This document shows, one piece after another, positions 36,277 to 46,562 of a DNA stretch of 64,000 nucleotides. Location of the stretch: positions 829,501 through 893,500 of the forward strand of contig BRXU01000041.1 of assembly GCA_030267565.1 (NCBI GenBank), read 5' to 3'. The notes below the pieces were generated by a model. The model had not been told where the DNA came from and did no database searches. It saw only the letters and a program-made list of their open reading frames with translations. Position 1 is the first letter of the stretch, and the number at the start of each line of letters is the position of its first letter. The translations under genes were made by a program, and so were the position numbers. Source of the DNA: Pleodorina starrii. Taxonomy: Eukaryota; Chlorophyta; Chlorophyceae; Chlamydomonadales; Volvocaceae.

Positions 36277-37641
36277 TCAGCGGGCGTCCATCCCGGTCGG
36301 CGGCGGCGGCGAGGGCTGCGACGGCGGGTGGCTGACGGTACCCGTGCCGTACACCGGATGCGTCGCGATGCGCTTCATGATATCCTTCACGAGCCACTGC
36401 TTCAGCGGGTTCTGGTCGTCTAGAGGTAGCGCCAGGCCGCGCTTGCGGTCCGCCGCGGCGCGGCCCTCCTCGCAGATCGCCTTCCAGCTGATGCCGTCAG
36501 CGTTGGCGGCCGCTGCTGCGGCAGTTGCGGCGGCGGTAGCGGCGACGCCCCTGAAGCCGTTGGCGCCGCCACCGGCAGCGGCAGCTGCCGCGGCCGACCC
36601 GCCGGGTCGGTTCATGGGGTCGGTGCGTTTCCAAGTTGCGGCGGCGGTGAGGGGTCCGACGCTGGGCCGCGGCGGAGCGGGCGCGCTGGGCTGGTGCTGC
36701 GCAGTTGGTTCGGGGAGCTGTTGCTGCTGTGGGTGTTGCTGTCTGGGGGGTGTGGGCCTCTGGTGGTGCTGGGGAGCAGGGTTGGAGGGCCGCGGTGGTG
36801 GCGGGTTGAGGGCGCGGGCCGGCGACTCTGAGACTGCTCCGCTGTAGGGCTGTCTTGGCTGCTGCTCCTGCTGCTGCTGGTGCTGCTGTCCGCCCGCCGC
36901 GCTGGGGCGTTGCCGGTACCCTCCCCCCGGGGGGCTCTGCGCATAGCCGCCTGCGCTAGGGCGTCGCTCGTGGCCCGCCGCGCTGGGCCGTTGTTCGTAA
37001 CCCGCCGCGCTGGGCCGTTGCCGGTACCCTCCCCCCGGGGGGCTCTGCGCATTCCCGCCTGCGCTGGGACGTTGCTCGTGGCCCGCCACGCTAGGCCGTT
37101 GTTCGTAACCCGCCGCGCTGGGCCGTCGCCGGTACCCTCCCCCCGGGGGGCTCTGCGCATTCCCGCCTGCGCTGGGACGTTGCTCGTGGCCCGCCGCGCT
37201 TGGGCGCCTTTCCGAGCCGTTCATGCTCGGGCGCCCCTCCGACGCATTTGAAGGTGGACGTGGCTCGGACCCTGCTGCGCTTAGAGACCGATCCGAGCCG
37301 GAGCCGGTGCTGCTGCGACGCGGCTCCGGGCCGTTCCCAGCAGCGGCTTGGAGCTGAAAACCAGTCGCGTCGGGCCGCGGCTCGGCGCCAGGCGGGGGGG
37401 GACGAGCCCGCACTGGCGCACCGGCAGCCAGCGTGGGCGGCGCGAGGGCCTTGACCGGCGCGCTAGCATTCTCGGGCCGTTGTACCGGGGCTGCATTGCG
37501 GTCGGCCAAAGGTTTCCGAATTTGGAAGCTCGGTGGTAAAGGAGGCGCCGCAAACTTGGCCATGTCGTTGCCTGCCGTTGCGCGATGCCGCTGCAGCGCC
37601 TGCGCCATGGGTCCAAGCTCAGAAGGCCCGTTGGATCCCAT
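36277..37641 (-). CDS. Single-exon Pro/Ser/Arg-rich repeat protein of unknown function
   Basis: An uninterrupted 454-codon frame starts with MGSNGPSELGPMAQALQRHR. I do not recognise the family. The centre (about residues 145-250) is a tandem repeat of 36 residues, three copies, built from RRPSAAG, EQRPSAAGHE and NAQSPPGGGYR modules; the R-R-P-S and R-P-S cores resemble sites for basophilic protein kinases, which is inference only. A Gln-rich tract and a poly-Ala tract follow. The C-terminal 70 residues are more complex (AICEEGRAAADRKRG, then DDQNPLKQWLVKDIMKRI) and may be the folded or binding part. No signal peptide or membrane segment is seen. It is head-to-head with the nucleotidyltransferase gene. 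The gene is supported by codon bias in this frame and by a clear start; a spliced 3' extension cannot be excluded. Confidence 0.7.
   Translation of the reverse strand: MGSNGPSELGPMAQALQRHRATAGNDMAKFAAPPLPPSFQIRKPLADRNAAPVQRPENASAPVKALAPPTLAAGAPVRARPPPPGAEPRPDATGFQLQAAAGNGPEPRRSSTGSGSDRSLSAAGSEPRPPSNASEGRPSMNGSERRPSAAGHEQRPSAGGNAQSPPGGGYRRRPSAAGYEQRPSVAGHEQRPSAGGNAQSPPGGGYRQRPSAAGYEQRPSAAGHERRPSAGGYAQSPPGGGYRQRPSAAGGQQHQQQQEQQPRQPYSGAVSESPARALNPPPPRPSNPAPQHHQRPTPPRQQHPQQQQLPEPTAQHQPSAPAPPRPSVGPLTAAATWKRTDPMNRPGGSAAAAAAAGGGANGFRGVAATAAATAAAAAANADGISWKAICEEGRAAADRKRGLALPLDDQNPLKQWLVKDIMKRIATHPVYGTGTVSHPPSQPSPPPPTGMDAR
36897..37205 (-). repeat. 108-bp coding tandem repeat, about 3 copies
   Basis: GGTACC sites at 36915, 37023 and 37131 mark an exact 108-bp period inside the 454-codon gene. 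The period is a multiple of three, so copy-number change keeps the frame. Copies differ by a few bases. Confidence 0.9.
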
Positions 37642-38815
37642 TTAAAGAGCCAAAAAGAGTAATACAGACAGCCTTTGCAAGTGTTCTGGTGTATCCACGA
37701 GACAGGCGTAAGTCGCGAGTTGTGCCACAGTCACTGTGAGCGGACCCTATGATGTGTGGATCTGGTAAGGCTTTGTGCAATACTTGCAGATGTCCTGAGT
37801 TGAGCTAAGAATATTAGTGCACACATGCAGCCGATGCGGGATGGAACCGGTCAACCATGCAAGAAAGCTCGTCAACATTGATCGACGCTCCGAAATTTTG
37901 CGCGCGGAAATGGCGGATTGCAACACATGTGTCACATCCGAAAGGCTAACCTCTCGCCTGTTGCAATTTGGACTAGTAACATTTATAACATTGGTCTTCA
38001 TGCTCGATTTTCGGTCCCCTGCCTTGGGCAGTTCACAGTTGGGCACCTCATAACAAGTGGCCCTAGCTACCCACAGGAACCGTCATCTGCACAATTTTTA
38101 TGCTTATTCACAGATGACACAGAACACTTTGTAAAGAGACTCGGGAAATCTCAGGGTGGGGACGAACTAAGGGCATGGACCATATGGACGCAACACTCGA
38201 GAGCTGGTCAGCTTGCGTGAGAACGTCGACAGCAAATGCTTCGTCGAAGACAGCGGCAGACACAGGGCATGCGCCCGAAATGCACGTCCTGAACAGTGTC
38301 CCTTTAAGAGCGAGCCAGCCATGGCGGGGGCGGAGGCTGATACCGGTAACCCGTGGCCCTCCGAACTGACGCGGCATCCATTTGGCAGACATTCGCGTGT
38401 TAGGTGATCGATTTAACGAGCATGATTATAAGCATGGTTCACCCCGGCTCCACCCGTGATTCAGCTGTCGTGGTGGAAGTGAAATCGTCTTGCCGCATCG
38501 ATGACTCTATCAGTCGCTGTTGCATGTCTACTGTCATGCTAGTTGGAATAGAAGCGTTCTGCGTAAGATCAAACCAGAGGAACGCGCCACTCCATCTTAC
38601 TTTCTTCATCCACTGCGAGTCACCAATGAAGAGGGTTTAAATTTGCCTACTGGTTGCTCCACTTATGATGATATCGGTGCGCAATGCTTAGAACAAAACT
38701 GTGCATGCTAGGTCTGACACGTGAGACCTCAAACGTTCACGACCTGTTCCCGTGTTCCGAGCAACCTATATGTGGCTGATGTATGGACTGAAAACCTCAG
38801 AATATTGATGTACAA
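37642..38815. promoter_or_regulatory. Divergent intergenic region, relatively AT-rich
   Basis: This region lies between the start of the minus-strand repeat-protein gene and the 5' side of the nucleotidyltransferase gene. It is visibly less GC-rich than the coding DNA, with short open frames of mixed codon use and no domain. It should contain both promoters; I recognise no specific element. Confidence 0.4.
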
Positions 38816-41800
38816 GTGCTGCGGGGAGAGGCCAGCGCGAAAACGAAAGGTGCCATGGCTGGCCTGCTGCCACAACAACAGGTGGGGGTGCTCGCGTATA
38901 ATGCTGTCGCGTGCATGCACATGAAAACCAGTAAGTTCTCAGGGCTGCCCCTGGAAACATTATGTGCCCCGTACACATCCTCCCAACTGCTGCACGAAAG
39001 AACCGTAGGTCCACTTCGCCCTGAGTCGTGTTTCCTCCCATCCCGCAACCCTTTTCAAACCGACACCCAGTCCCGATCGGACTTGAGCGATGAAGGTGCA
39101 GCAGCGGGGAGCGGCCGGAAGTGCACGTGCCCCTGCACCTGCGGGGCGCGCCAGAACCAGTTCAAGCAGCTCTGTCGCCTACCCGAGTCGGCGGCCAAGG
39201 CGTTGGATGGGCCGCTGCAGAGATACATCAAGGAACATGCTATGCCGGAGTGGAAGATGGACATGTATGGAACGTGAGAAGCCTGACAAAAAAAGCAGGC
39301 GCATACAGTCGGGGCCTTCCGGGCTACTGAGCTCTTGCGCTGTCGGATTGACTCCTCATCCCCCAGTGGCCCCACCCGCCCCGTCCTGCCCCGCCTCACC
39401 CTCCTATCCAGCCGTCCTCCCAGGTCCCAGCCATCATACCGGCGAGGCGCCGCCTGCGCGTCCCCCCGCGCGCAACCGGGGGGGGACGCGCGCCCCCCGC
39501 GCGCCCCCCGCGCGCATTTTTTACCCCCGCGCTCAACCAGCTGCCGCATTTAACACGTCAAAGCCGCACACAAGCCACACTCACAGTCTCACACGTCGAA
39601 ATTACCCGACGTTTGCGCACATGCGCTTTGGCGGGTGATGGCGCTTCCGCAATCCTCGCCCTGAAGGTCCCCTCCCCTCCTCTCCTCTCCGCTCCTCTCC
39701 TCTCCACGTGCCCCCTGCTACAACACGCAGGCTGCGAAATTGCGTGCAGGATGCACTGGACGATGCCTTTTCGCACGTAAGTTGACGGAGGCTGAAGGAC
39801 ATTCCCAGGGAGCGGAAGCTATTGGGAGCTTAAGGGAGGTGAAGGAAGCTGACAAGGCCTTTGAAGGGCATTCCCACCTGAAGGGCATTCCCACCTGCCA
39901 CATGCCCCCGCATGTCCCCCGCATCCATCCATGGTGCCACCTGACCAGCCACCTGACCAGCCCACGCCTCCCTACTGCCCTCCCCCTCCGGCCGCCCCGC
40001 TGCCTCCTGCGCTGCGTTGGGCCGCAACCTCAGTGGGGCCTGGAGGACAAGGCGCAAGTGCTGCTCGACGGTGAGTTAAATCGAATCCCACTGCGTATGC
40101 ACCACCGCTCAGCTCCACCTTGGTCGCCTCGCCTTGCCTCGCCTCGCCTTGCCTCTACGCGATCGGGACCTACCGGTCGATCTGGGCGGGGCTGGGCAAT
40201 AAGGAAGAAACCGCAGCAAAGGGACGGAGGCGACGCAGGCAAACCCGGGGGAGCGGGGCGGTGCGGGGCGGGACCTTCCTGGCCGGGCAGGGGCTGTGGC
40301 TGGTCGGGCCGGGCGCTAGGTCGGGGCCCCAAAGCTTGCGAACCCGGAGCCGCTTCTGGTAGCTGGTAGCTGGGCTGTGCAGCCGCAGTCCCTCGCGTGA
40401 CGTCCGCTGCAGCCTTGCCTGGTCATGGCTGTACACATGCATGAGACGATAGTCGTCCGGGTCGCGAGGCGCCGTACCAGTTCCCTGCATCGCGCATCGT
40501 GCGTTAACCTTCCCGCTATGCGATAGTTCCTGCCGCCTGGCGCCGAAATGCCCAAACCCCCCTCGGAGCCCGGACCGCGGCATGGCACCGCCCGTTTCCC
40601 TGGATTTGTTTGATGCCCTCACCTTCCAACGCGCCGTGAGGTACACAACGACATTGCATCCACCCGCCGGGACTCGCCGGTCACCTCGCTGTGCCGTGCT
40701 GTGCCGTGCTGTGCTGTGCCGTGCTGTGCCATTCATCAGGTTCCACTCTCAAGGGCACGGCGCTGAAAGACAGCGACGTGGATCTGGTCATCCGGACGCA
40801 GCGCCTCATCCCCCGCAAAGTCAAGCTGCGGGCGCATAAGGTCATCAAGGTAAGGCTCCGACCCACTCCCGGGTCGGGTCCGTTCGCTAACGCCGTCTCC
40901 GTCTCCGCTGCGGTATCTTCTTCTTACCTCCGGGGTCAGTCAGCAGCCCGTCCGGAAGCATTCTGGCAAGTGCTGGCCTGACGTGGTCTCGGAGCTCCGA
41001 CCCACGGGTCAATCATTGTTAGGCCGAAAGAATCAAAGATGTGACCACAACGGTGGCACGGAGATCGAGATCGACCCAGTCGTCCACGTGTTTTCGTTAT
41101 CCATCAGCGCTGCGCTCGCATTGACTTGCAGCAGCCGGTCGGCCCTGTTCCAGCTCCTCCTGGAATCAATAGCGACTGCCAAGTGACAACGACGCTTGAA
41201 AGCGGGGATTTTCAGGCGCCGGGCGGCCGGTCAAGAGAGGTTGCCACCCGCTCTTGACCGCTTGGACGCAAGGCGCGTTTGCTCCTCGGGCCTGGTGTTT
41301 CAAGCGTTACGGAGAAAACCACCTGAAGAGGCTGCTGGCCCCATAGTGGCGCGCCCCCATAATCGCGACCGTTGGAATCCCCACAATCTCGCCCTCAAAA
41401 TTGGACCGCAAGCTCCCTTATTCAGGATACGATACGGTACTCTTTGAGAACTTTGCAAGTCAATTTAGGTCATGCTACCGTATTTGCGCCATTATGTGGT
41501 AAGCAGCCCCCGAGGGCGGTTAGTCTGTCCAACCCACAAAGTCACCCAGTCGACCCAGTCGAAAGCGCGCCAGCACGCGCCAGCGGCTGCTGCTGCAGCC
41601 CCCGGGGGGCAACAAGAAGATACCGCAGCGGAACCCGGGGGGGCAGCACACAGCACACAGCTTGGGTGCGTGGAAAGCCATCCGGGCCTGGCTCATGCCA
41701 ACGTCAGGATGACGTGCCATCCAAGTTGAGGTGCGACGAAGAGCTCTGTGAGACTTAGTGGCCCCCTGCGCCCCATCCATCCGTCACATCCTGTGGCCTC

Positions 41801-44800
41801 GAACGACCCCACCTCGCTCCTCATCGCCGATTGCCAGCCAATGCAAGTTGAACGAGTGCCAAGTTGGTGAGCACGCCTGCCTGTCCCCCACGCACGGGAA
41901 TCGTCCGTGTGTCGCTTCGTTCCAACGAGAGGTTCCATCGCCACTGGTCAGGCAGGCGCGACCTACCGTGACAGGGAGTGGGGATCCTGTGGTTAGCACC
42001 AACATACCCTACATACGGCAGCGCGATAGCATCTACCGTAATAATAATTAAATAATAATAATAATAATAATAATTATAAAATAATAATGATACGCCCGGC
42101 CGGTAGCCGGGGCGTGGGTTATGGGAGCAGAGGGGGTGGGGTTGCTGGTTTCCCCGGTCCCAGTCCCCCCCACCACCGCAAGGAGCATCTTGTAAATGGA
42201 GAATCCAAAGTTCCATACACTGTCACACCCTCAGGTGCACCCTTAAAAATCGCTAGGGCAGACGATTTGACGTAAAGATCCCTTTCCTTTTCATATGACA
42301 AGGGAATTGTCGAGCCTACCAGGGATCGAACCTGGAATCTCCGGTTCCGTAGACCGGCGCTTTATCCATTAAGCCATAGGCCCTAAGTCTTCGATGCTTT
42401 CATGACTTTCCGTCCATTACAGAATTGTCTCCGGCAGGAGTACGGCAAGGATCGGGTCGAATTCAAGGAGAAACGCAAGTCGGCAGAGTTCGTGGTGCAC
42501 ACCGAACGCCATCGCGGCGGCACCGCGGCCGCCGACGCCGTCGCTGGGAGCGCCGCCACCACCGCCGCCGCTGTAACTGAAGCGCCCGACTTCCGACGAC
42601 GCCCGGGCCCTGCGGATGGCCTGGGTGCCCCGGAGGACGAGCTGGCCCTCCAGGTCGAGCTGGGCGTTACATTGAGGGTGCACCGGCCGGCGGCGGCGGT
42701 TTCGGAGCAGGGTATCGGGGCCGAACCGGCATCGGCCGTGCAGTGCAGCGGGGAATGCGGTGACGCCGCGACTGCAGCCGGCGCGGCAGCAGCCTCTCGT
42801 CGAGCGTCGGTGGGGAGCGCAGTTGTGATGGATGGAGAGGGGGCTGATGAGGAGCTGGTTACGCTGGAGGCGGATGTGTTGTTCGAGAACGCTACGGTCG
42901 GAAAGCCCCTTTCGGGGATCGATACACCATTTGACGGCATGCGCACCGCGCAGCAGGCGGTGCAGATGATGAAGCTCTTCCAGAGTAAGGTGGGTGCGGG
43001 AGCGGGCTGGGGCTGGGCTCGTGAAAAGGCAGTGGGCGGGCGAGGGCCCACAGGACCTTCGCCGCGGCTAATACCGGAATGAGAAGGTTTTGGGCGTCAG
43101 CGGGTCGGCCCCGCTCGCTCCCGTGTCTCATTAACTAAGGCTCATAACTCACCCCACCCTGCGCTCGCCCCAATCCCACCGCCCACTCCCCACACAGGCC
43201 GGCAGCCTGCCGCGCCTCAAGGGCTACTGCATCGAGGCTCTTGTACGGCACGTCGTACTGGACTGCTGGCGCGGGCCGGGCCCATCGCCGAGGAAGTCCG
43301 TGGCACAGGCGTTCTTCATGGTGCGTGTCTCTAACCCCAAAGGCCCTGAAACCCCTAAAAAACCCTAAAACCCCAAAAAAAAACCCAAAACCCAACCCTA
43401 AATCCCTACAAACCTAAAAACCTAAAAACCTAACCCAGCCCTAGATCCCCGATTCCATCGCGCGTCCAGTCCTTGGAAGGCGCTTTCCCTTGCCCGCATA
43501 CGGTATGCGCGTTTGCAACCCCCCGATGCCCCCGATGTCTCCACCGTCTCTCAATCCCTGGGCCCTGGACCCCACACCTGGGCCCGACACCTCGGCCCGG
43601 CCCCTCCTCAGACGCTCAGCCTGTTTGTGGTGGAGCCCGAGGCGAGGTCTCTGGACAGCCGCGTGGCGGACCGTGTGGCGGTTCCCTGCGGCTTCATGTT
43701 TGATCGCGGGGAGTTCATGTACTGGAGGCTGCGGGTGGATCGAGTCATGGGGTGCGTACGGTAGTGCCGGTGACGAGTGGAGGGGTGTGTGTGTGCGTGA
43801 GCGTGCGTGCGAGCGTGTGTGAGCGTGTGTGTGAAGGGGGCCGGATGAGGAACAAGAAGGTGGGGGTTAGGATGCGTTAGGGTGCAACGCGGCGACGGGC
43901 AGGCGAGGGAGGGCGCTGGGGGCCGGGTGGGTGGGCGCAACGCTGAATCGGCATCGCAGACGGCCATCCTGGATGCGGCAGCCTTCCCGGCGGTTCATGC
44001 CCCGTCCACCGCCGTGTCAAGGAGTGGACGACAGTGCTTCGTTTCTCCTGTGTCACGACGGCTCTGGGTCTTGGGGTGTTCGGAACCACCGCCCCGCAGG
44101 GGGCTGTTGAGGCTGGCCAAGTTCTTGGAGCACGACCGACCCACGGGTCAGGACGCAGACCGGATGCTCCGATGCGTCATTGAGGTAGGGCACGGCGCTG
44201 TGGGGGAGTCGGTGCAGCCGCTCGGGTTTTGCCACCGCAGCACAGGTCCTCCTCCTAAAATCCTAAAACCCAAAACCCAAAACCCAAAAAAACCCACCGC
44301 CTCCCCGCATACGCTTCCTTCTCTGAGGCCTTTCTTTGCACACACGCAACGGAACGGAACGGAACGGCGGTGGGGCACACACCGACACACGCCCCACCGC
44401 CCGGGACCCTCACACCTCACCTGTGACGAGTAGCGGCATCCACAGTCTCCCACCGGCCACCTCCCGACGTCGGCAACAGGGTCAGGATGACATGGTCGGC
44501 ATCAGCCCCCGTCGCTTCCGGCCCGCTGTAGCTTCTCACCCCTGCCTCGCCGGTCGCCGCTTCACCCAACCCTCCGCTTTCCTCCCGGCGCCGCAGGCCG
44601 CCCCCAAGCTCGCGCCACTGCCGCCGCCGCTGCCATTGCCGCTGCCGGGGAGGGACGACGGACCTGAGAAGGCGGCGGAGGAGGTGGCGGTGGAGGCGGC
44701 CGGCCTGGCTGTGTCGGACTCCGACGCCGACCCCGACTCCGAGTCTGCGGGGGACTTGTACGCGCCTGAGGCCGCTGCTGAGGTGAGGAAGGCGCTGGAC

Positions 44801-46491
44801 AGCATGCCGCGACCCATCCGCGAGATTGACATGGAGAAGGAATACAACGAGTTGAGAAGGGAAGATTTACGGAAATGGGCGGAACAGCTGGAAGCAGGCG
44901 GCAGTGGCGGCGGCGGCGGCAGATCCCCTGGTGGCGGTGGTGGTGGTGGCGGCGGTGGTGGCGGCGGTGGTGGTGGCGGTGGTGGCGGTGGCGGCGGTGG
45001 TGGTGGCGGTGGTGGCGGCGGTGCCGCCGTCGCCGTGAACAGGCCTGCGGTGGTGGACGTAGGCGGCGGGAGCGGCGGCGACGGCGGCGCTGGTGCGGGG
45101 GCGCCGCCGCCGTGCACGCCGTCAGTCCCGAGGTCGACGCCTCCCGGGCTCGCAGCGTCACTCGAGTTGGTTGGGGGGCGACAGCTGCCTCCGGGGCAAG
45201 AGCCGGGGCTTGCAGCAGTGCGAGCTGAGGTGGTCAACGAGGATGTGCTGCAAGCGGCAGCGGGAGCGGCAGCGGGAGCGGCTGCGGGAGCGGAAGCAGC
45301 AGCGGAAGCGGGAGCGGAAGCGGAAGCGGGAGCGGCTGCGGGAGCGGGAGCAGAAGCCGGAGTGGGAGCGAAAGCCGGAGTGGGAACGGAAGCGGCAGCG
45401 GGAGCAGGAGCGGCTGCGGAAGTGACAGCGGGAGCGGAAGCGGATGCGGGAACAGATGCGGCAGCCGGAGCAGAAGCGGCAGCCGGAGCGGAAGCTGGAG
45501 TGCTGACGGGATCCTCAGCTGGTGCCCCCCGGGAGCGCGAACCGGCGGTGGAGGTGGTGGGGGCGGTGGGGGCGGTGGAGGCGGTGGAGGTGGTGGGGGC
45601 GGTGGAGGTGGTGGGGGCGGTGGAGGCGGGGGAGGGGGGGGAGGGGGGGGGGGCGGTGGAGGGGGTGGGGGCGGTGGAGGTGGTGGGGGCGGTGGAGGTG
45701 GTGGGGGCGGTGGAGGTGGTGTGGGCGGTGGAGGCGGTGGAGGCGGTGGAGGTGGTGGGGGCGGTGGAGGTGGTGGGGGCGGTGGAGGTGGTGGGGGCGG
45801 TGGCGGTGGTGGCGGCGGTGGAGGCGGTGGAGGTGGTGGGGGCGGTGGAGGCGGTGGAGGTGGTGGGGGCGGTGGAGGTGGTGGGGGCGGTGGAGGCGGT
45901 GGAGGTGGTGGGGGCGGTGGAGGCGGTGGAGGCGGTGGAGGTGGTGGGGGCGGTGGAGGTGGTGGGGGCGGTGGAGGCGGTGGAGGCGGTGGAGGTGGTG
46001 GGGGCGGTGGGGGCGGTGGAGGCGGTGGAGGTGGTGGGGGCGGTGGAGGTGGTGGGGGCGGTGGAGGCGGTGGAGGTGGTGGAGGTGGTGGGGGCGGTGG
46101 AGGCGGTGGAGGTGGTGGGGGCGGTGGAGGCGGTGGAGGAGGTGGGGGCGGTGGCAGCAGCACCCGCAACGACCGTGGGAGCGGCTGTTGTGACGCCTGC
46201 AACGGCGGCGGCGGTGTCAGTGACGAGACCGGAGGCGACGCGCCCAACGGAGCCGACAGAGCCGCACGCACCGTCGCTGAAGGCGGCGGCGACGGCGGCG
46301 ACGGCCGAGCCAGGTCCTGACGGTGCGTCCCGCGACGTTTCGGCGACCGGCCAGCCGCTGGCGGGAGCCGACAGCGCCGCGTCGTCGGCTGCGGAGGAAT
46401 CGGGCACCGCCGCGGCCGCCATGCCGCTCGCCGCGGCAGCGCCCCTTGTCTGCATCCAACACGCCGCCGCCGCCGCCGCCGCCGCGGCCGC

Positions 46492-46562
<71 letters not shown>

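Noticed and set aside
43979..44184. Longer exon starting at 43964 or 43979 in the nucleotidyltransferase
   Set aside because: With the incoming phase it reads into a stop at about 44108; the acceptor before 44100 keeps the frame.
45721..46320. Poly-Gly frame with its own ATG
   Set aside because: It is an alternative frame of the G-rich array; the flanking unique sequence codes in the other frame.
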